Assembly: GCA_001873675.1 (NCBI GenBank)
Contig: MNZP01000123.1
Coordinates: 1-13,460 of the forward strand
DNA length: 13,460 nucleotides
Direction: 5' to 3'
Source of the DNA: Syntrophaceae bacterium CG2_30_49_12
GTDB taxonomy: Bacteria > Desulfobacterota > Syntrophia > Syntrophales > CG2-30-49-12
Position numbers and translations under genes: made by a program
Notes under the pieces: model-generated
The model's database searches: none
The model's input: the letters and a program-made list of their open reading frames with translations, nothing else
What the model was told of the DNA's origin: nothing
In this document: piece after piece, positions 1 through 6,617 of the stretch
Layout: each line of letters starts with the position of its first letter
Numbering within the stretch: the first letter of the stretch is position 1

Positions 1-84
1 CTTGATCAAGAAGGGTATTCAAAGAATAATTATATGATCTTAGTGTCTTAGTGTCTTGGTGTCTTAGTGGCTGAATAGTCACGA
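1..84 (+). repeat. Direct repeat copy 1: GxxExxY 3' end plus 8-bp periodic terminus
   Basis: This matches 12609-12684 base for base, except that this copy has one additional 8-bp unit (four cttagtgt-like units here, three there). The periodic part is 39-71. The match continues 13 bases beyond the periodic part (tgaatagtcacga) and then stops abruptly. The window begins exactly at the first shared base, so the contig may have been broken at this repeat. Confidence 0.9.
2..37 (+). CDS. GxxExxY protein, 3' end only (cut by window edge)
   Basis: Read from base 2, this stretch encodes LIKKGIQRIII followed by a TGA stop. That matches the usual C-terminal end of GxxExxY proteins (predicted PD-(D/E)XK nuclease superfamily, unknown function), which typically finish in a form like 'vPLIK.GIkRivl'. 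The rest of the gene lies upstream of the window. The stop codon is followed one base later by an 8-bp periodic repeat that is also the right terminus of the element at 12496-12671. The same 3' end occurs at 12609-12645 in a deleted copy. The family call rests on 11 residues plus the presence of a GxxExxY N-terminus in the second copy, so it is an inference. Confidence 0.45.
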   Translation: MIKKGIQRIII

Positions 85-121
85 TATTTCTTGAGATAGC
101 CAGCAATAGGAATCCACGTCT

Positions 122-153
122 AACCTTGAACCGTGAACCCCGGAACTTTGAAC
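122..153 (+). repeat. Degenerate GAAC array, 7-8 bp period
   Basis: Four GAAC cores spaced 7-8 bp apart (forms such as ttgaacc, gtgaacc, ggaactt) make a short degenerate minisatellite. It is a different motif from the cttagtgt array at 39-71 but has a similar period. Both arrays are followed immediately by the dodecamer CTGAATAGTYAC (154-165 here). Confidence 0.6.
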
Positions 154-201
154 CTGAATAGTTACCTTTTTTGTAAGCTTTTTCAGCAGGTTATCCGCAG
201 C

Positions 202-212
202 GCGTTATGCGT
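202..212 (+). repeat. Left arm of 11-bp inverted repeat flanking the nucleotidyltransferase unit
   Basis: The arm GCGTTATGCGT is perfectly complementary to ACGCATAACGC at 846-856. The pair brackets the two-gene unit at 247-853. The arms resemble integron core sites (GTTRRRY and RYYYAAC, each with one mismatch), but no integrase or complete attC site is visible. Confidence 0.65.
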
Positions 213-246
213 TGAAAAAAGACTGAAAATTTGGTAAACATGCCGT

Positions 247-444
247 ATGAATGAAATATCTCAAGATATAAAAGATGAAACTATTGAGGCTAAAGTGCGT
301 TGGTTTCGCTCGTTGTCATTGTCCGAACGTATGGAAATGTTTTGCAATTTTACGGACTTGGCAATGGAAATAAATCCTGAACTACCGGATAGGAAATATG
401 CTCAACAGACTAAAGGGCGTGTTCGAATCCTTTCAGAAGCATGA
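247..444 (+). CDS. Small partner protein of AbiEii-like nucleotidyltransferase (65 aa)
   Basis: This is a short soluble protein of 65 residues with no membrane segment. Its central part (WFRSLSLSERMEMFCNFTDL) is predicted helical. Its C-terminus RVRIL resembles a type of small conserved protein that I know as commonly encoded just upstream of AbiEii/DUF6036-type nucleotidyltransferases. It overlaps the start of the nucleotidyltransferase gene by 47 bp in another frame, which suggests translational coupling. No clear Shine-Dalgarno sequence precedes the ATG. A weak TTGAAA (212-217), 17-bp spacer, TAAACA (235-240) promoter-like arrangement would place the transcript start very near the ATG. The function is not known. 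An antitoxin-like or accessory role is inference from the pairing. Confidence 0.6.
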   Translation: MNEISQDIKDETIEAKVRWFRSLSLSERMEMFCNFTDLAMEINPELPDRKYAQQTKGRVRILSEA

Positions 445-853
445 AGTGAAATATATCGTGATTGGAGGGATAGCTGCTGTTCTTTACGGAGTTCCAAGAG
501 CTACCTTTGATTTAGATATCCTCATCGAAGCCACCCCAGAAAATGCCTGCCGATTGCTCGATGCTCTTTTGGAAGCCGGGATGGGCACAGCAACGCTTAC
601 CAATGCTAATGAAATCTTATCAAATGAAATAACCATATTTAAAGACCGTGTGCGCATCGATGTTCAAACATCTACACCTGGATTAAGCTTTCAGGAGGCA
701 TGGAAACATCGGAAGTCCATGGAATACCAAGGCCAGGCGTTTTATGTAGTTTCGTCGGAAGACCTGATTACTTCAAAGCGAGCTGCCGGAAGAGAAGTCG
801 ATTTAGAGGATGTACGCTTGTTGGAACTTACTGATGATAAAAAAGACGCATAA
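398..853 (+). CDS. AbiEii/DUF6036-like nucleotidyltransferase
   Basis: This 151-residue protein of the DNA polymerase beta-like nucleotidyltransferase fold probably transfers a nucleotide to a protein or RNA target. The core motif GGIAAVLYGVPRATFDLDI (residues 23-41) supplies the GG loop and the two metal-binding aspartates (D38, D40). A third carboxylate follows at D88 in RVRIDVQT. The C-terminal segment YVVSSEDLITSKRAAGR with K127, then VDLEDVRLL, is typical of these AbiEii/DUF6036-type proteins. The length fits a complete single-domain member. The chosen ATG has a modest purine-rich site (ggatagga) just upstream and lies inside the preceding small gene. Some relatives act as toxins in abortive-infection or toxin-antitoxin pairs. 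Whether this pair does so is inference. Confidence 0.8.
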   Translation: MLNRLKGVFESFQKHEVKYIVIGGIAAVLYGVPRATFDLDILIEATPENACRLLDALLEAGMGTATLTNANEILSNEITIFKDRVRIDVQTSTPGLSFQEAWKHRKSMEYQGQAFYVVSSEDLITSKRAAGREVDLEDVRLLELTDDKKDA

Positions 854-856
854 CGC
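846..856 (-). repeat. Right arm of 11-bp inverted repeat; overlaps the stop codon
   Basis: ACGCATAACGC is the exact reverse complement of 202-212. The nucleotidyltransferase stop codon TAA lies inside this arm, an arrangement seen in compact gene cassettes. Confidence 0.65.
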
Positions 857-877
857 TGAAGAAACTGAAAGAGGATT

Positions 878-908
878 GTTCGCAACCCGAGCTCCGCGAC
901 GGGCGAAC
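878..908. other. Imperfect hairpin in the 854-990 intergenic stretch
   Basis: GTTCG at 878-882 pairs with CGAAC at 904-908. After a three-base bulge, CCCG (886-889) pairs with CGGG (900-903). The loop is about 10 bases. No T-run follows, so an intrinsic terminator is unlikely. It could be part of a recombination-site remnant together with the inverted repeat at 846-856. Nothing else recognisable was found between 857 and 990. Confidence 0.4.
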
Positions 909-990
909 CCACTTGGCATCTCAATCGAGTCTGTTCAATACTAATTATTGTTTATGATATTCGATAGTTACTCAGAAGGGTAATATTTCT

Positions 991-2268
991 ATGCTGGAGA
1001 TCGAACCGATCGGTAATTTACAGGCAACGGTGAAGGTACCGGGATCGAAGAGTTACACCCAGAGAGGACTCGTCATCGCCGCTCTGGCGGAGGGGAAATC
1101 CTTCCTGCAAAATGCCCTCATCTCGGAGGATACTCGATATCTTATGGAGGCTCTGCGTTCCCTCGGCACAGGGATCCTGATATCCGGTGAGGATATTATC
1201 GTTACGGGAACAGGGGGATGTATCGAAAATCCCCATAAAGAGATCTTTTTGGGGAACAATGGCACCGCCATGCGCTTCTTAACGTCGCTGGTTTCCCTTG
1301 GGAGGGGAGAATACATCATCACCGGTGACAGCCGCCTCTGTAAGAGACCGGTTGGCCCCCTTCTGGAGGCATTGAAAGCACTGGGCGTCTCCGTTAATAG
1401 CAGGGGAAGGGATGGATATCCTCCCGTGGTGATTGATGCGAATGGTATCCGGGGCGGTAATGTAATACTGACCGATGTAGAAAGCAGCCAGTATATCTCC
1501 TCACTTCTCATCAGCGCCCCTTACGCCAGGGGGGATATTGGCATACTGTTGAAAGGTCGTACAGTTTCCCTTCCTTATGTTGACCTGACCATAGAGGTCA
1601 TGGAGCATTTCGGTGTAAAGGTTGCGGAAAGGGGAAGGGACAATTATTATGTAAAGTGCGGGCAACGTTATGTGGGTCAGAGCTACCATGTGGAAGGGGA
1701 TGTCTCCAGCGCCTCCTATTTCTTTCTGGCCGCAGCTCTCTGCGGCGGAAGGGTCAGGGTCCTGAACATAAACCCCCATAGCCGGCAGGGAGATATCAGA
1801 TTCCTTCGTATTATGGAAGACCTTGGTTGTTCCGTGTTGCGGGGAGATAGGTTTGTTGAGGTTTCAGGGGGTAAGTTGCGCGGCGGGGAATATGTTGCCG
1901 ATATGGCCGATATGCCTGATATGGCGCCGACCATGGCCGTGCTGTCGGCATTCAGGCCCGGGCGAACCGTGATTACGAATGTCTCGCACCTGCGGCTCAA
2001 GGAAAGTAATCGCCTTGCCGCGCCGTTACAAGAACTGAAGAAAATAGGCATTGCCGCCAGGGAAACGGACGATGGGATCATCATTGACGGGGGGGAACCC
2101 CATGGCGCCGAGATAGAAACATACAACGATCACCGGATTGCCATGAGCTTTGCCGTGGCGGGGCTCGCCATACCGGGGGTCATAATCAAAAACAGAGACT
2201 GTGTCAATAAATCATTTCCCGGTTTCTGGGAGGAACTAAAAAAACTCAAGGAGAAGGAGGTAGCATGA
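991..2268 (+). CDS. aroA: 3-phosphoshikimate 1-carboxyvinyltransferase (EPSP synthase)
   Basis: This enzyme transfers the enolpyruvyl group of PEP to shikimate-3-phosphate, the sixth step of the chorismate pathway in the cytoplasm. At 425 residues it is full length. Motifs appear in order: PGSKSYTQR (17-25, with the substrate-binding Lys20), LGNNGTAMR (88-96, the PEP-binding loop with its Gly kept and an Asn where many enzymes have Ala or Ser), KRPVGPL (118-124), SSQYISSLL (165-173), EGDVSSASYF (235-244), DMPDMAPT (307-314, with catalytic Asp310), RLKESNRL (335-342), NDHRIAMS (379-386) and KSFPGFWE (407-414). The GAAGGG upstream of the ATG has a rather long spacing (about 12 bases), and I see no better start. 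The stop codon overlaps the start of the next gene (ATGA). Confidence 0.97.
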   Translation: MLEIEPIGNLQATVKVPGSKSYTQRGLVIAALAEGKSFLQNALISEDTRYLMEALRSLGTGILISGEDIIVTGTGGCIENPHKEIFLGNNGTAMRFLTSLVSLGRGEYIITGDSRLCKRPVGPLLEALKALGVSVNSRGRDGYPPVVIDANGIRGGNVILTDVESSQYISSLLISAPYARGDIGILLKGRTVSLPYVDLTIEVMEHFGVKVAERGRDNYYVKCGQRYVGQSYHVEGDVSSASYFFLAAALCGGRVRVLNINPHSRQGDIRFLRIMEDLGCSVLRGDRFVEVSGGKLRGGEYVADMADMPDMAPTMAVLSAFRPGRTVITNVSHLRLKESNRLAAPLQELKKIGIAARETDDGIIIDGGEPHGAEIETYNDHRIAMSFAVAGLAIPGVIIKNRDCVNKSFPGFWEELKKLKEKEVA

Positions 2269-3125
2269 TGGATGAGAGAGATGTTTACAGGGCAAAAGAG
2301 GCAATGCAGTCTATGACGAAGAAAGGTCCTATGAGGTTACTGCTGATTATTGGAGCAATTCTGTTCTTTTTTCTGTTTTTACACCCATGGGTTCAGATTG
2401 GGGCAGGTGAAAGAGGAGTTGTCCTTAATTTTGGCGCTGTTCAGGATAAGGTGTTGGATGAAGGACTGCATTTCAGGATACCTATAATGCAGAAGGTTGC
2501 CCGGATGGATGTCAAGGTGCAGAAGGCAGTGACTGATGCCGTATCTGGCTCGGCTGATCTTCAGGATGTGACATCATCTGTTGCGCTTAACTATCATATC
2601 ATACCTGATAAGGCAAATGTTGTCTATCAAACCATTGGGGTAGAATTCAAGGAGCGTATTATAGACCCTGCAATACAAGAGATAATGAAAGCTGTGTCAG
2701 CCAGGTATTCAGCAGAAGAGCTTATCACAAAGAGGCCAGCGGTAAGCGAGGCAATGAGAACAACACTTGCTGAAAGACTCATGGTGCACAACATAGCAGT
2801 TGATGCGGTTTCTATTGTCGCATTCAGCTTCTCTAAAATCTTTACAGAGGCTATTGAGTCAAAGCAGACAGCAGAACAGCTTGCACTAAAGGCAAAAAGA
2901 GACCTCGATAGGATAAGGATAGAGGCAGAGCAGAAGGTTACAGCAGCAAAGGCAGAAGCAGAGTCCCTGAGGCTACAGAGAGCAAATATTTCAACAGATC
3001 TTATAGAGCTTAGAAAGATAGAGGCCAATCTCAAGGCTATAGAGAAATGGAATGGGATACTCCCCCAGGTTACAGGGGGTGGGGCTGTGCCATTTATCGG
3101 CGTAGGTGATATACAGAAGAGATAA
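2265..3125 (+). CDS. SPFH/prohibitin-family membrane protein
   Basis: This 286-residue protein has an N-terminal membrane segment (about 24-41, RLLLIIGAILFFFLFL) and an SPFH (stomatin/prohibitin/HflK-C) domain from about 45 to 205, including GERGVVLNFGAVQ and DEGLHFRIPI. A charged alanine- and glutamate-rich coiled coil follows (about 195-260), and the Gly-rich tail ends in GGGAVPFIGV. The family forms oligomeric rings on the inner membrane and often regulates the FtsH protease. No hflK-type partner is adjacent. AAGGAGG (2254-2260) favours the second ATG at 2268 (7-base spacing), but 2265 is possible and overlaps the aroA stop. The gene favours GCA for Ala and AGA/AGG for Arg, whereas neighbouring genes favour GCC and use more CGN, so it may have been acquired separately. 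Confidence 0.88.
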   Translation: MMDERDVYRAKEAMQSMTKKGPMRLLLIIGAILFFFLFLHPWVQIGAGERGVVLNFGAVQDKVLDEGLHFRIPIMQKVARMDVKVQKAVTDAVSGSADLQDVTSSVALNYHIIPDKANVVYQTIGVEFKERIIDPAIQEIMKAVSARYSAEELITKRPAVSEAMRTTLAERLMVHNIAVDAVSIVAFSFSKIFTEAIESKQTAEQLALKAKRDLDRIRIEAEQKVTAAKAEAESLRLQRANISTDLIELRKIEANLKAIEKWNGILPQVTGGGAVPFIGVGDIQKR

Positions 3126-3152
3126 CATAAAGTAGTTACGGAGTATAGTAAG

Positions 3153-4484
3153 ATGATGTTGAATGTGCTTTTAATCGGCAACGGCGCCCGGGAACACGCT
3201 GTTGCCGAGGCCATTGCCCGGTCGAGCCGCCGGCCGAAACTCTTTTCCTATATGAAGACCAACAACCCCGGTATCGCCTCTCTCTCAGAGGAAATCGCCA
3301 TCGGTGGTTACGGCGATCTCGCGGCGATAAGTAAATTCGCCAGGGCATGCCATATTGACTTCGCGGTGATCGGTCCCGAAGAACCCCTTAACAATGGAGT
3401 GGCCGATGCCCTGAGAGAGGCAGGGGTTCCGTCCGTGGGTCCTACAAAGAACCTGGCGCGTCTCGAGACTTCAAAGTCCTTCACGAGACATTTACTCGAA
3501 AAGTACCGGATCCCGGGAAATCCGGAATTTAAAACATTTTCCTCTCTGAATGGCATCGGGGAGTTTCTCGATGAACTGGACGGTATTGTCATCAAGCCCG
3601 ATGGCCTGACCGGCGGCAAGGGGGTCATGGTGCAGGGAGATCACTTTCAGAGACGGGAAGAAGCGATGGACTGCTGCCGGACCATCCTGGAGGAATATGG
3701 GAATGTGATCATTGAAGAGAGAATGGAGGGGGAAGAATTCTCCCTTCAGTGCCTCTGTGACGGCAAAACCGTAATAGCAACCCCCCCTGTCCAGGATCAT
3801 AAGAGACGATTTGCCGGCGATAGAGGCCCGAACACGGGGGGGATGGGTTCATATTCCTGTGAAGACCATACCCTGCCGTTCTTGCGCCCCGAGGACATCG
3901 TGGATGGTCTTACTATTACGCGGCGGGTGGCCGAGGCCATTTACAGAGAGACGGGAGAATACTACAAGGGGGTCATGTACGGTGGATTCATGGTTACAAG
4001 GTCCGGCGTCAAATTACTTGAATATAACGCCCGCTTTGGTGATCCCGAGGCGATGAATATCCTGCCCCTCTTAAAAACGGATTTTGTTGATCTTTGCGGG
4101 GCCATTATTGATGGCACCCTCGACAGGATAAATGTGGAATTTGAGAAAAAGGCCGCTGTTTGCAAGTATATCGTTCCGAAAGGATACGGCCTCCCCGGTG
4201 AGCATTCCGATTCTGCATCTTTATCGTCAAGAATTGAGGTCGGCGATGTAGGGGCCGCACGACTCTACTATTCTTCTGTTGACAGGAGGGAAAACGGTTT
4301 GTATATGACTATGTCGAGAGCTCTCGGAGTGGTGGGCATAGCCGATCGCCTCACTGAGGCGGAAAGAATCGCAGAAAGCGCCGTAGCGGCCATCAAGGGG
4401 CCCGTGGACCACAGACCTGACATTGGAACAGAAGAGTTAGTCAAAAAGAGGATCCAACATATGCAAGATATCAGGGGGCGATAA
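3153..4484 (+). CDS. purD: Phosphoribosylamine-glycine ligase (GAR synthetase), archaeal-type
   Basis: This is an ATP-grasp enzyme joining glycine to 5-phosphoribosylamine, step two of IMP synthesis. It has 443 residues. The N-domain nucleotide loop is LLIGNGAREHA (6-16). The ATP-grasp segment is IKPDGLTGGKG (147-157). The phosphate loop QDHKRRFAGDRGPNTGGMGS spans 214-233. Metal ligands E290 and N292 lie in LEYNARFGDPEAMN. The form resembles archaeal PurD from memory: KPDGLTGGKG rather than the bacterial KADGLAAGKG, YNARFGDPEAMN rather than FNVRFGDPETQ, and a tail with YMTMSRALGVVGIAD. GGAG at 3140-3143 lies 9 bases before the ATG, and an adjacent ATG at 3156 is equally possible. The gene is followed by purH in the same orientation. 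Confidence 0.95.
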   Translation: MMLNVLLIGNGAREHAVAEAIARSSRRPKLFSYMKTNNPGIASLSEEIAIGGYGDLAAISKFARACHIDFAVIGPEEPLNNGVADALREAGVPSVGPTKNLARLETSKSFTRHLLEKYRIPGNPEFKTFSSLNGIGEFLDELDGIVIKPDGLTGGKGVMVQGDHFQRREEAMDCCRTILEEYGNVIIEERMEGEEFSLQCLCDGKTVIATPPVQDHKRRFAGDRGPNTGGMGSYSCEDHTLPFLRPEDIVDGLTITRRVAEAIYRETGEYYKGVMYGGFMVTRSGVKLLEYNARFGDPEAMNILPLLKTDFVDLCGAIIDGTLDRINVEFEKKAAVCKYIVPKGYGLPGEHSDSASLSSRIEVGDVGAARLYYSSVDRRENGLYMTMSRALGVVGIADRLTEAERIAESAVAAIKGPVDHRPDIGTEELVKKRIQHMQDIRGR

Positions 4485-4529
4485 AAAGCTCTCTGTTTAC
4501 CTGAAATAACCCGACAGGAGAATGCGGTA

Positions 4530-6089
4530 ATGAACGAAATCAAGCGGGTACTGATCAGTGTCACAGACAAGAGAGGGATTGTAGAGTTTGCCAGGGAACT
4601 TTCGCAATTTTCTGTGGAGATCCTCTCCACCGGGGGAACGGCTTCCAAGTTGAGAAGCGAGGGGATAAAAGTCATAGATGTCTCTGATTACACCGGTTTT
4701 CCCGAAATGATGGACGGCAGGTTAAAAACGCTTCATCCCAAGATACACGGTGGTCTTTTGGCCCTGCGGAATGATGAAGGGCACATGAAAGCCATCAAAG
4801 GACAGGGAATAGGTCTGATTGATATGGTGGTGGTCAATCTCTACCGGTTCGAGGACACCGTGGCGAAGGGTTGCACCCTTTCGGAGGCCGTGGAGAATAT
4901 AGACATCGGTGGACCGACCATGCTTCGGGCCGCGGCGAAAAACTACCGTTTTGTCAGTGTCGTGACCGATCCTGAGGATTACCAGAAAATATTGAAGGAG
5001 ATGAGAGAAACGGGGGGAAAGATCACGGAGGACACCAATTTTGCCCTGGCGGTAAAGACGTTTCAACTGACGGCCAAATACGATGCCGCCATTTCCAACT
5101 ATCTTGGCAGGATAGTTTCTGGCGGGGAAATGAAGGTATTTCCCGATACCTTTACCTTTCAGTTTGTTAAGGCGCAGGACCTCCGCTACGGGGAAAATCC
5201 CCATCAGAAGGCCGCCTTTTACCGGGAGACGGGAACCATTCTTCCCGCCATATCTAATGCCCGGCAGATCCAGGGAAAAGAACTATCATACAACAACATC
5301 ATGGACAGCGATGCGGCCTGGCAGATGGCATCTGATTTCGAACTGTCCGCCGCGGTGATTGTCAAGCATGCTAACCCATGCGGGGCGGCGACCTCCGCTT
5401 CCGACATTTCGGAGGCATATCGGAGGGCGCGGGAGACAGACCCTGTATCTGCCTTCGGCGGGATTGTTGCCTTCAACCGGCCGGTGGACAGGAAGACAGC
5501 GGAAGCAATAACAGAGACCTTTCTCGAGGTCATCATTGCCCCGGCCTTTGACGAGGGCGCTATCGCGATATTAAGCGCGAAAAAGGATATGAGAATACTG
5601 GAGATCCCACCGGGTTGCGGGAAACAGCCTGCCGGTTACGACTTCAGGAGAGTCGTGGGGGGGCTCCTCATTCAGGACAGGGACTGCGAGGAGTTCGATA
5701 TCAGAAAAACGAAGGTTGTAACCAGGAGGGCGCCAACGGCAGAGGAATACCAGGCCCTTGATTTTGCCTGGCGGGTGGTGAAACATGTCAAATCAAACGC
5801 CATTGTCTTTACCACCAGGGACCAACTGGTAGGCGTGGGGGCAGGACAGATGAGCCGGATGGACTCGGTAAGAATCGCCGCTATGAAGGCAAATCTGCCG
5901 ACGAAAGGTTGCGTCCTCGCTTCCGATGCCTTCTTTCCCTTTCGTGACGGCATTGACCTTGCCGCCGGGGCCGGTATCACAGCCATTATACAACCTGGCG
6001 AATCAATCAGGGATAAAGATGTGATTGCCGCCGCCGATGAACACGGAATGGCCATGATCTTCACCGGAACAAGGCACTTTAAACACTAA
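4530..6089 (+). CDS. purH: Bifunctional AICAR transformylase / IMP cyclohydrolase
   Basis: This enzyme catalyses the last two steps of IMP synthesis: formylation of AICAR by 10-formyl-tetrahydrofolate, then ring closure. At 519 residues it has the normal bifunctional length. The N-terminal MGS-like cyclohydrolase domain starts with ISVTDKRGI (9-17), then STGGTASKL (33-41) and DGRLKTLHPKIHGG (62-75). The transformylase domain carries DLRYGENPHQ (217-226) and the catalytic VKHANPCGAA (278-287, with Lys279 and His280). It ends in GMAMIFTGTRHFKH. AGGAG at 4516-4520 lies 9 bases before the ATG. The 45-bp gap from purD shows no terminator, so the two are probably cotranscribed. No truncation or frameshift is seen. 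Confidence 0.97.
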   Translation: MNEIKRVLISVTDKRGIVEFARELSQFSVEILSTGGTASKLRSEGIKVIDVSDYTGFPEMMDGRLKTLHPKIHGGLLALRNDEGHMKAIKGQGIGLIDMVVVNLYRFEDTVAKGCTLSEAVENIDIGGPTMLRAAAKNYRFVSVVTDPEDYQKILKEMRETGGKITEDTNFALAVKTFQLTAKYDAAISNYLGRIVSGGEMKVFPDTFTFQFVKAQDLRYGENPHQKAAFYRETGTILPAISNARQIQGKELSYNNIMDSDAAWQMASDFELSAAVIVKHANPCGAATSASDISEAYRRARETDPVSAFGGIVAFNRPVDRKTAEAITETFLEVIIAPAFDEGAIAILSAKKDMRILEIPPGCGKQPAGYDFRRVVGGLLIQDRDCEEFDIRKTKVVTRRAPTAEEYQALDFAWRVVKHVKSNAIVFTTRDQLVGVGAGQMSRMDSVRIAAMKANLPTKGCVLASDAFFPFRDGIDLAAGAGITAIIQPGESIRDKDVIAAADEHGMAMIFTGTRHFKH

Positions 6090-6104
6090 AGGAAGATAAT
6101 CAAT

Positions 6105-6617
6105 ATGGAAGAAAAGACGGCGGTTTTCGTCAGCGTCGTCATGGGAAGCGACTCTAACCTCCCCGTCATGCAAGAGACTATCCGGATACTCGATACATTC
6201 GGTATTCCCTACGAGGTCTTTCTGACCTCGGCCCATCGTTCGCCGGAGAGGACATCATCTTTTGCCCGGACAGCGGCGCAGAGGGGTATCAAGGTTATCA
6301 TCGTCGGGGCCGGGGCGGCAGCCCATCTCGCCGGGGTAATCGCCTCCCAGACCATCCTTCCGGTCATCGGTGTCCCTCTTGAGGCTACATCGCTCATGGG
6401 ACTGGACGCCCTTCTCTCCACCGTGCAGATGCCTGGCGGGATACCGGTTGCCACGATGGCTGTAGGAAGGGCAGGGGCAAAAAATGCGGCCCTGCTGGCT
6501 ATCAGGATTCTGTCCCTGGATGATGAGGGCCTGCGCGAAAAGTTGCAGGCCTACATACAGGACATGGTACGGGATATCGAAAAAAGACAAGAAGGCATTA
6601 TATGCCGGAAATCCTGA
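6105..6617 (+). CDS. purE: N5-carboxyaminoimidazole ribonucleotide mutase (PurE), with Asp-to-Asn at an active-site position
   Basis: This protein interconverts N5-CAIR and CAIR in purine synthesis. It has 170 residues, the usual size of the octameric class I enzyme. Motifs are VVMGSDSN (11-18), TSAHRSPER (40-48, with the catalytic His43), GAGAAAHLAGV (68-78), PVIGVPLE and LLSTVQMPGGIPVAT. The first motif normally reads GSxSD. The Asp that corresponds to E. coli Asp19, part of the substrate-binding pocket, is here Asn18 (codon AAC). GGAAG at 6091-6095 lies 9 bases before the ATG, and only 15 bases separate it from purH. No purK is visible in the window, although class I PurE normally works with PurK. 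The last 16 bases overlap tsaC. Confidence 0.95.
   Translation: MEEKTAVFVSVVMGSDSNLPVMQETIRILDTFGIPYEVFLTSAHRSPERTSSFARTAAQRGIKVIIVGAGAAAHLAGVIASQTILPVIGVPLEATSLMGLDALLSTVQMPGGIPVATMAVGRAGAKNAALLAIRILSLDDEGLREKLQAYIQDMVRDIEKRQEGIICRKS

Noticed and set aside
39..71. CRISPR array from the regular cttagtgt repeats
   Set aside because: The units are 8 bp with no spacers, which is a minisatellite and not a CRISPR structure.
117..210. Complete integron attC site (GTCTAAC ... GTTATGC)
   Set aside because: The two core sites are only partly complementary, the inner L boxes cannot be recognised, and the interval is occupied by the GAAC array.
1716..2126. Open frame on the minus strand inside aroA, and similar long frames opposite other genes
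   Set aside because: They lie opposite strongly conserved coding regions, have no family resemblance and no ribosome binding sites.
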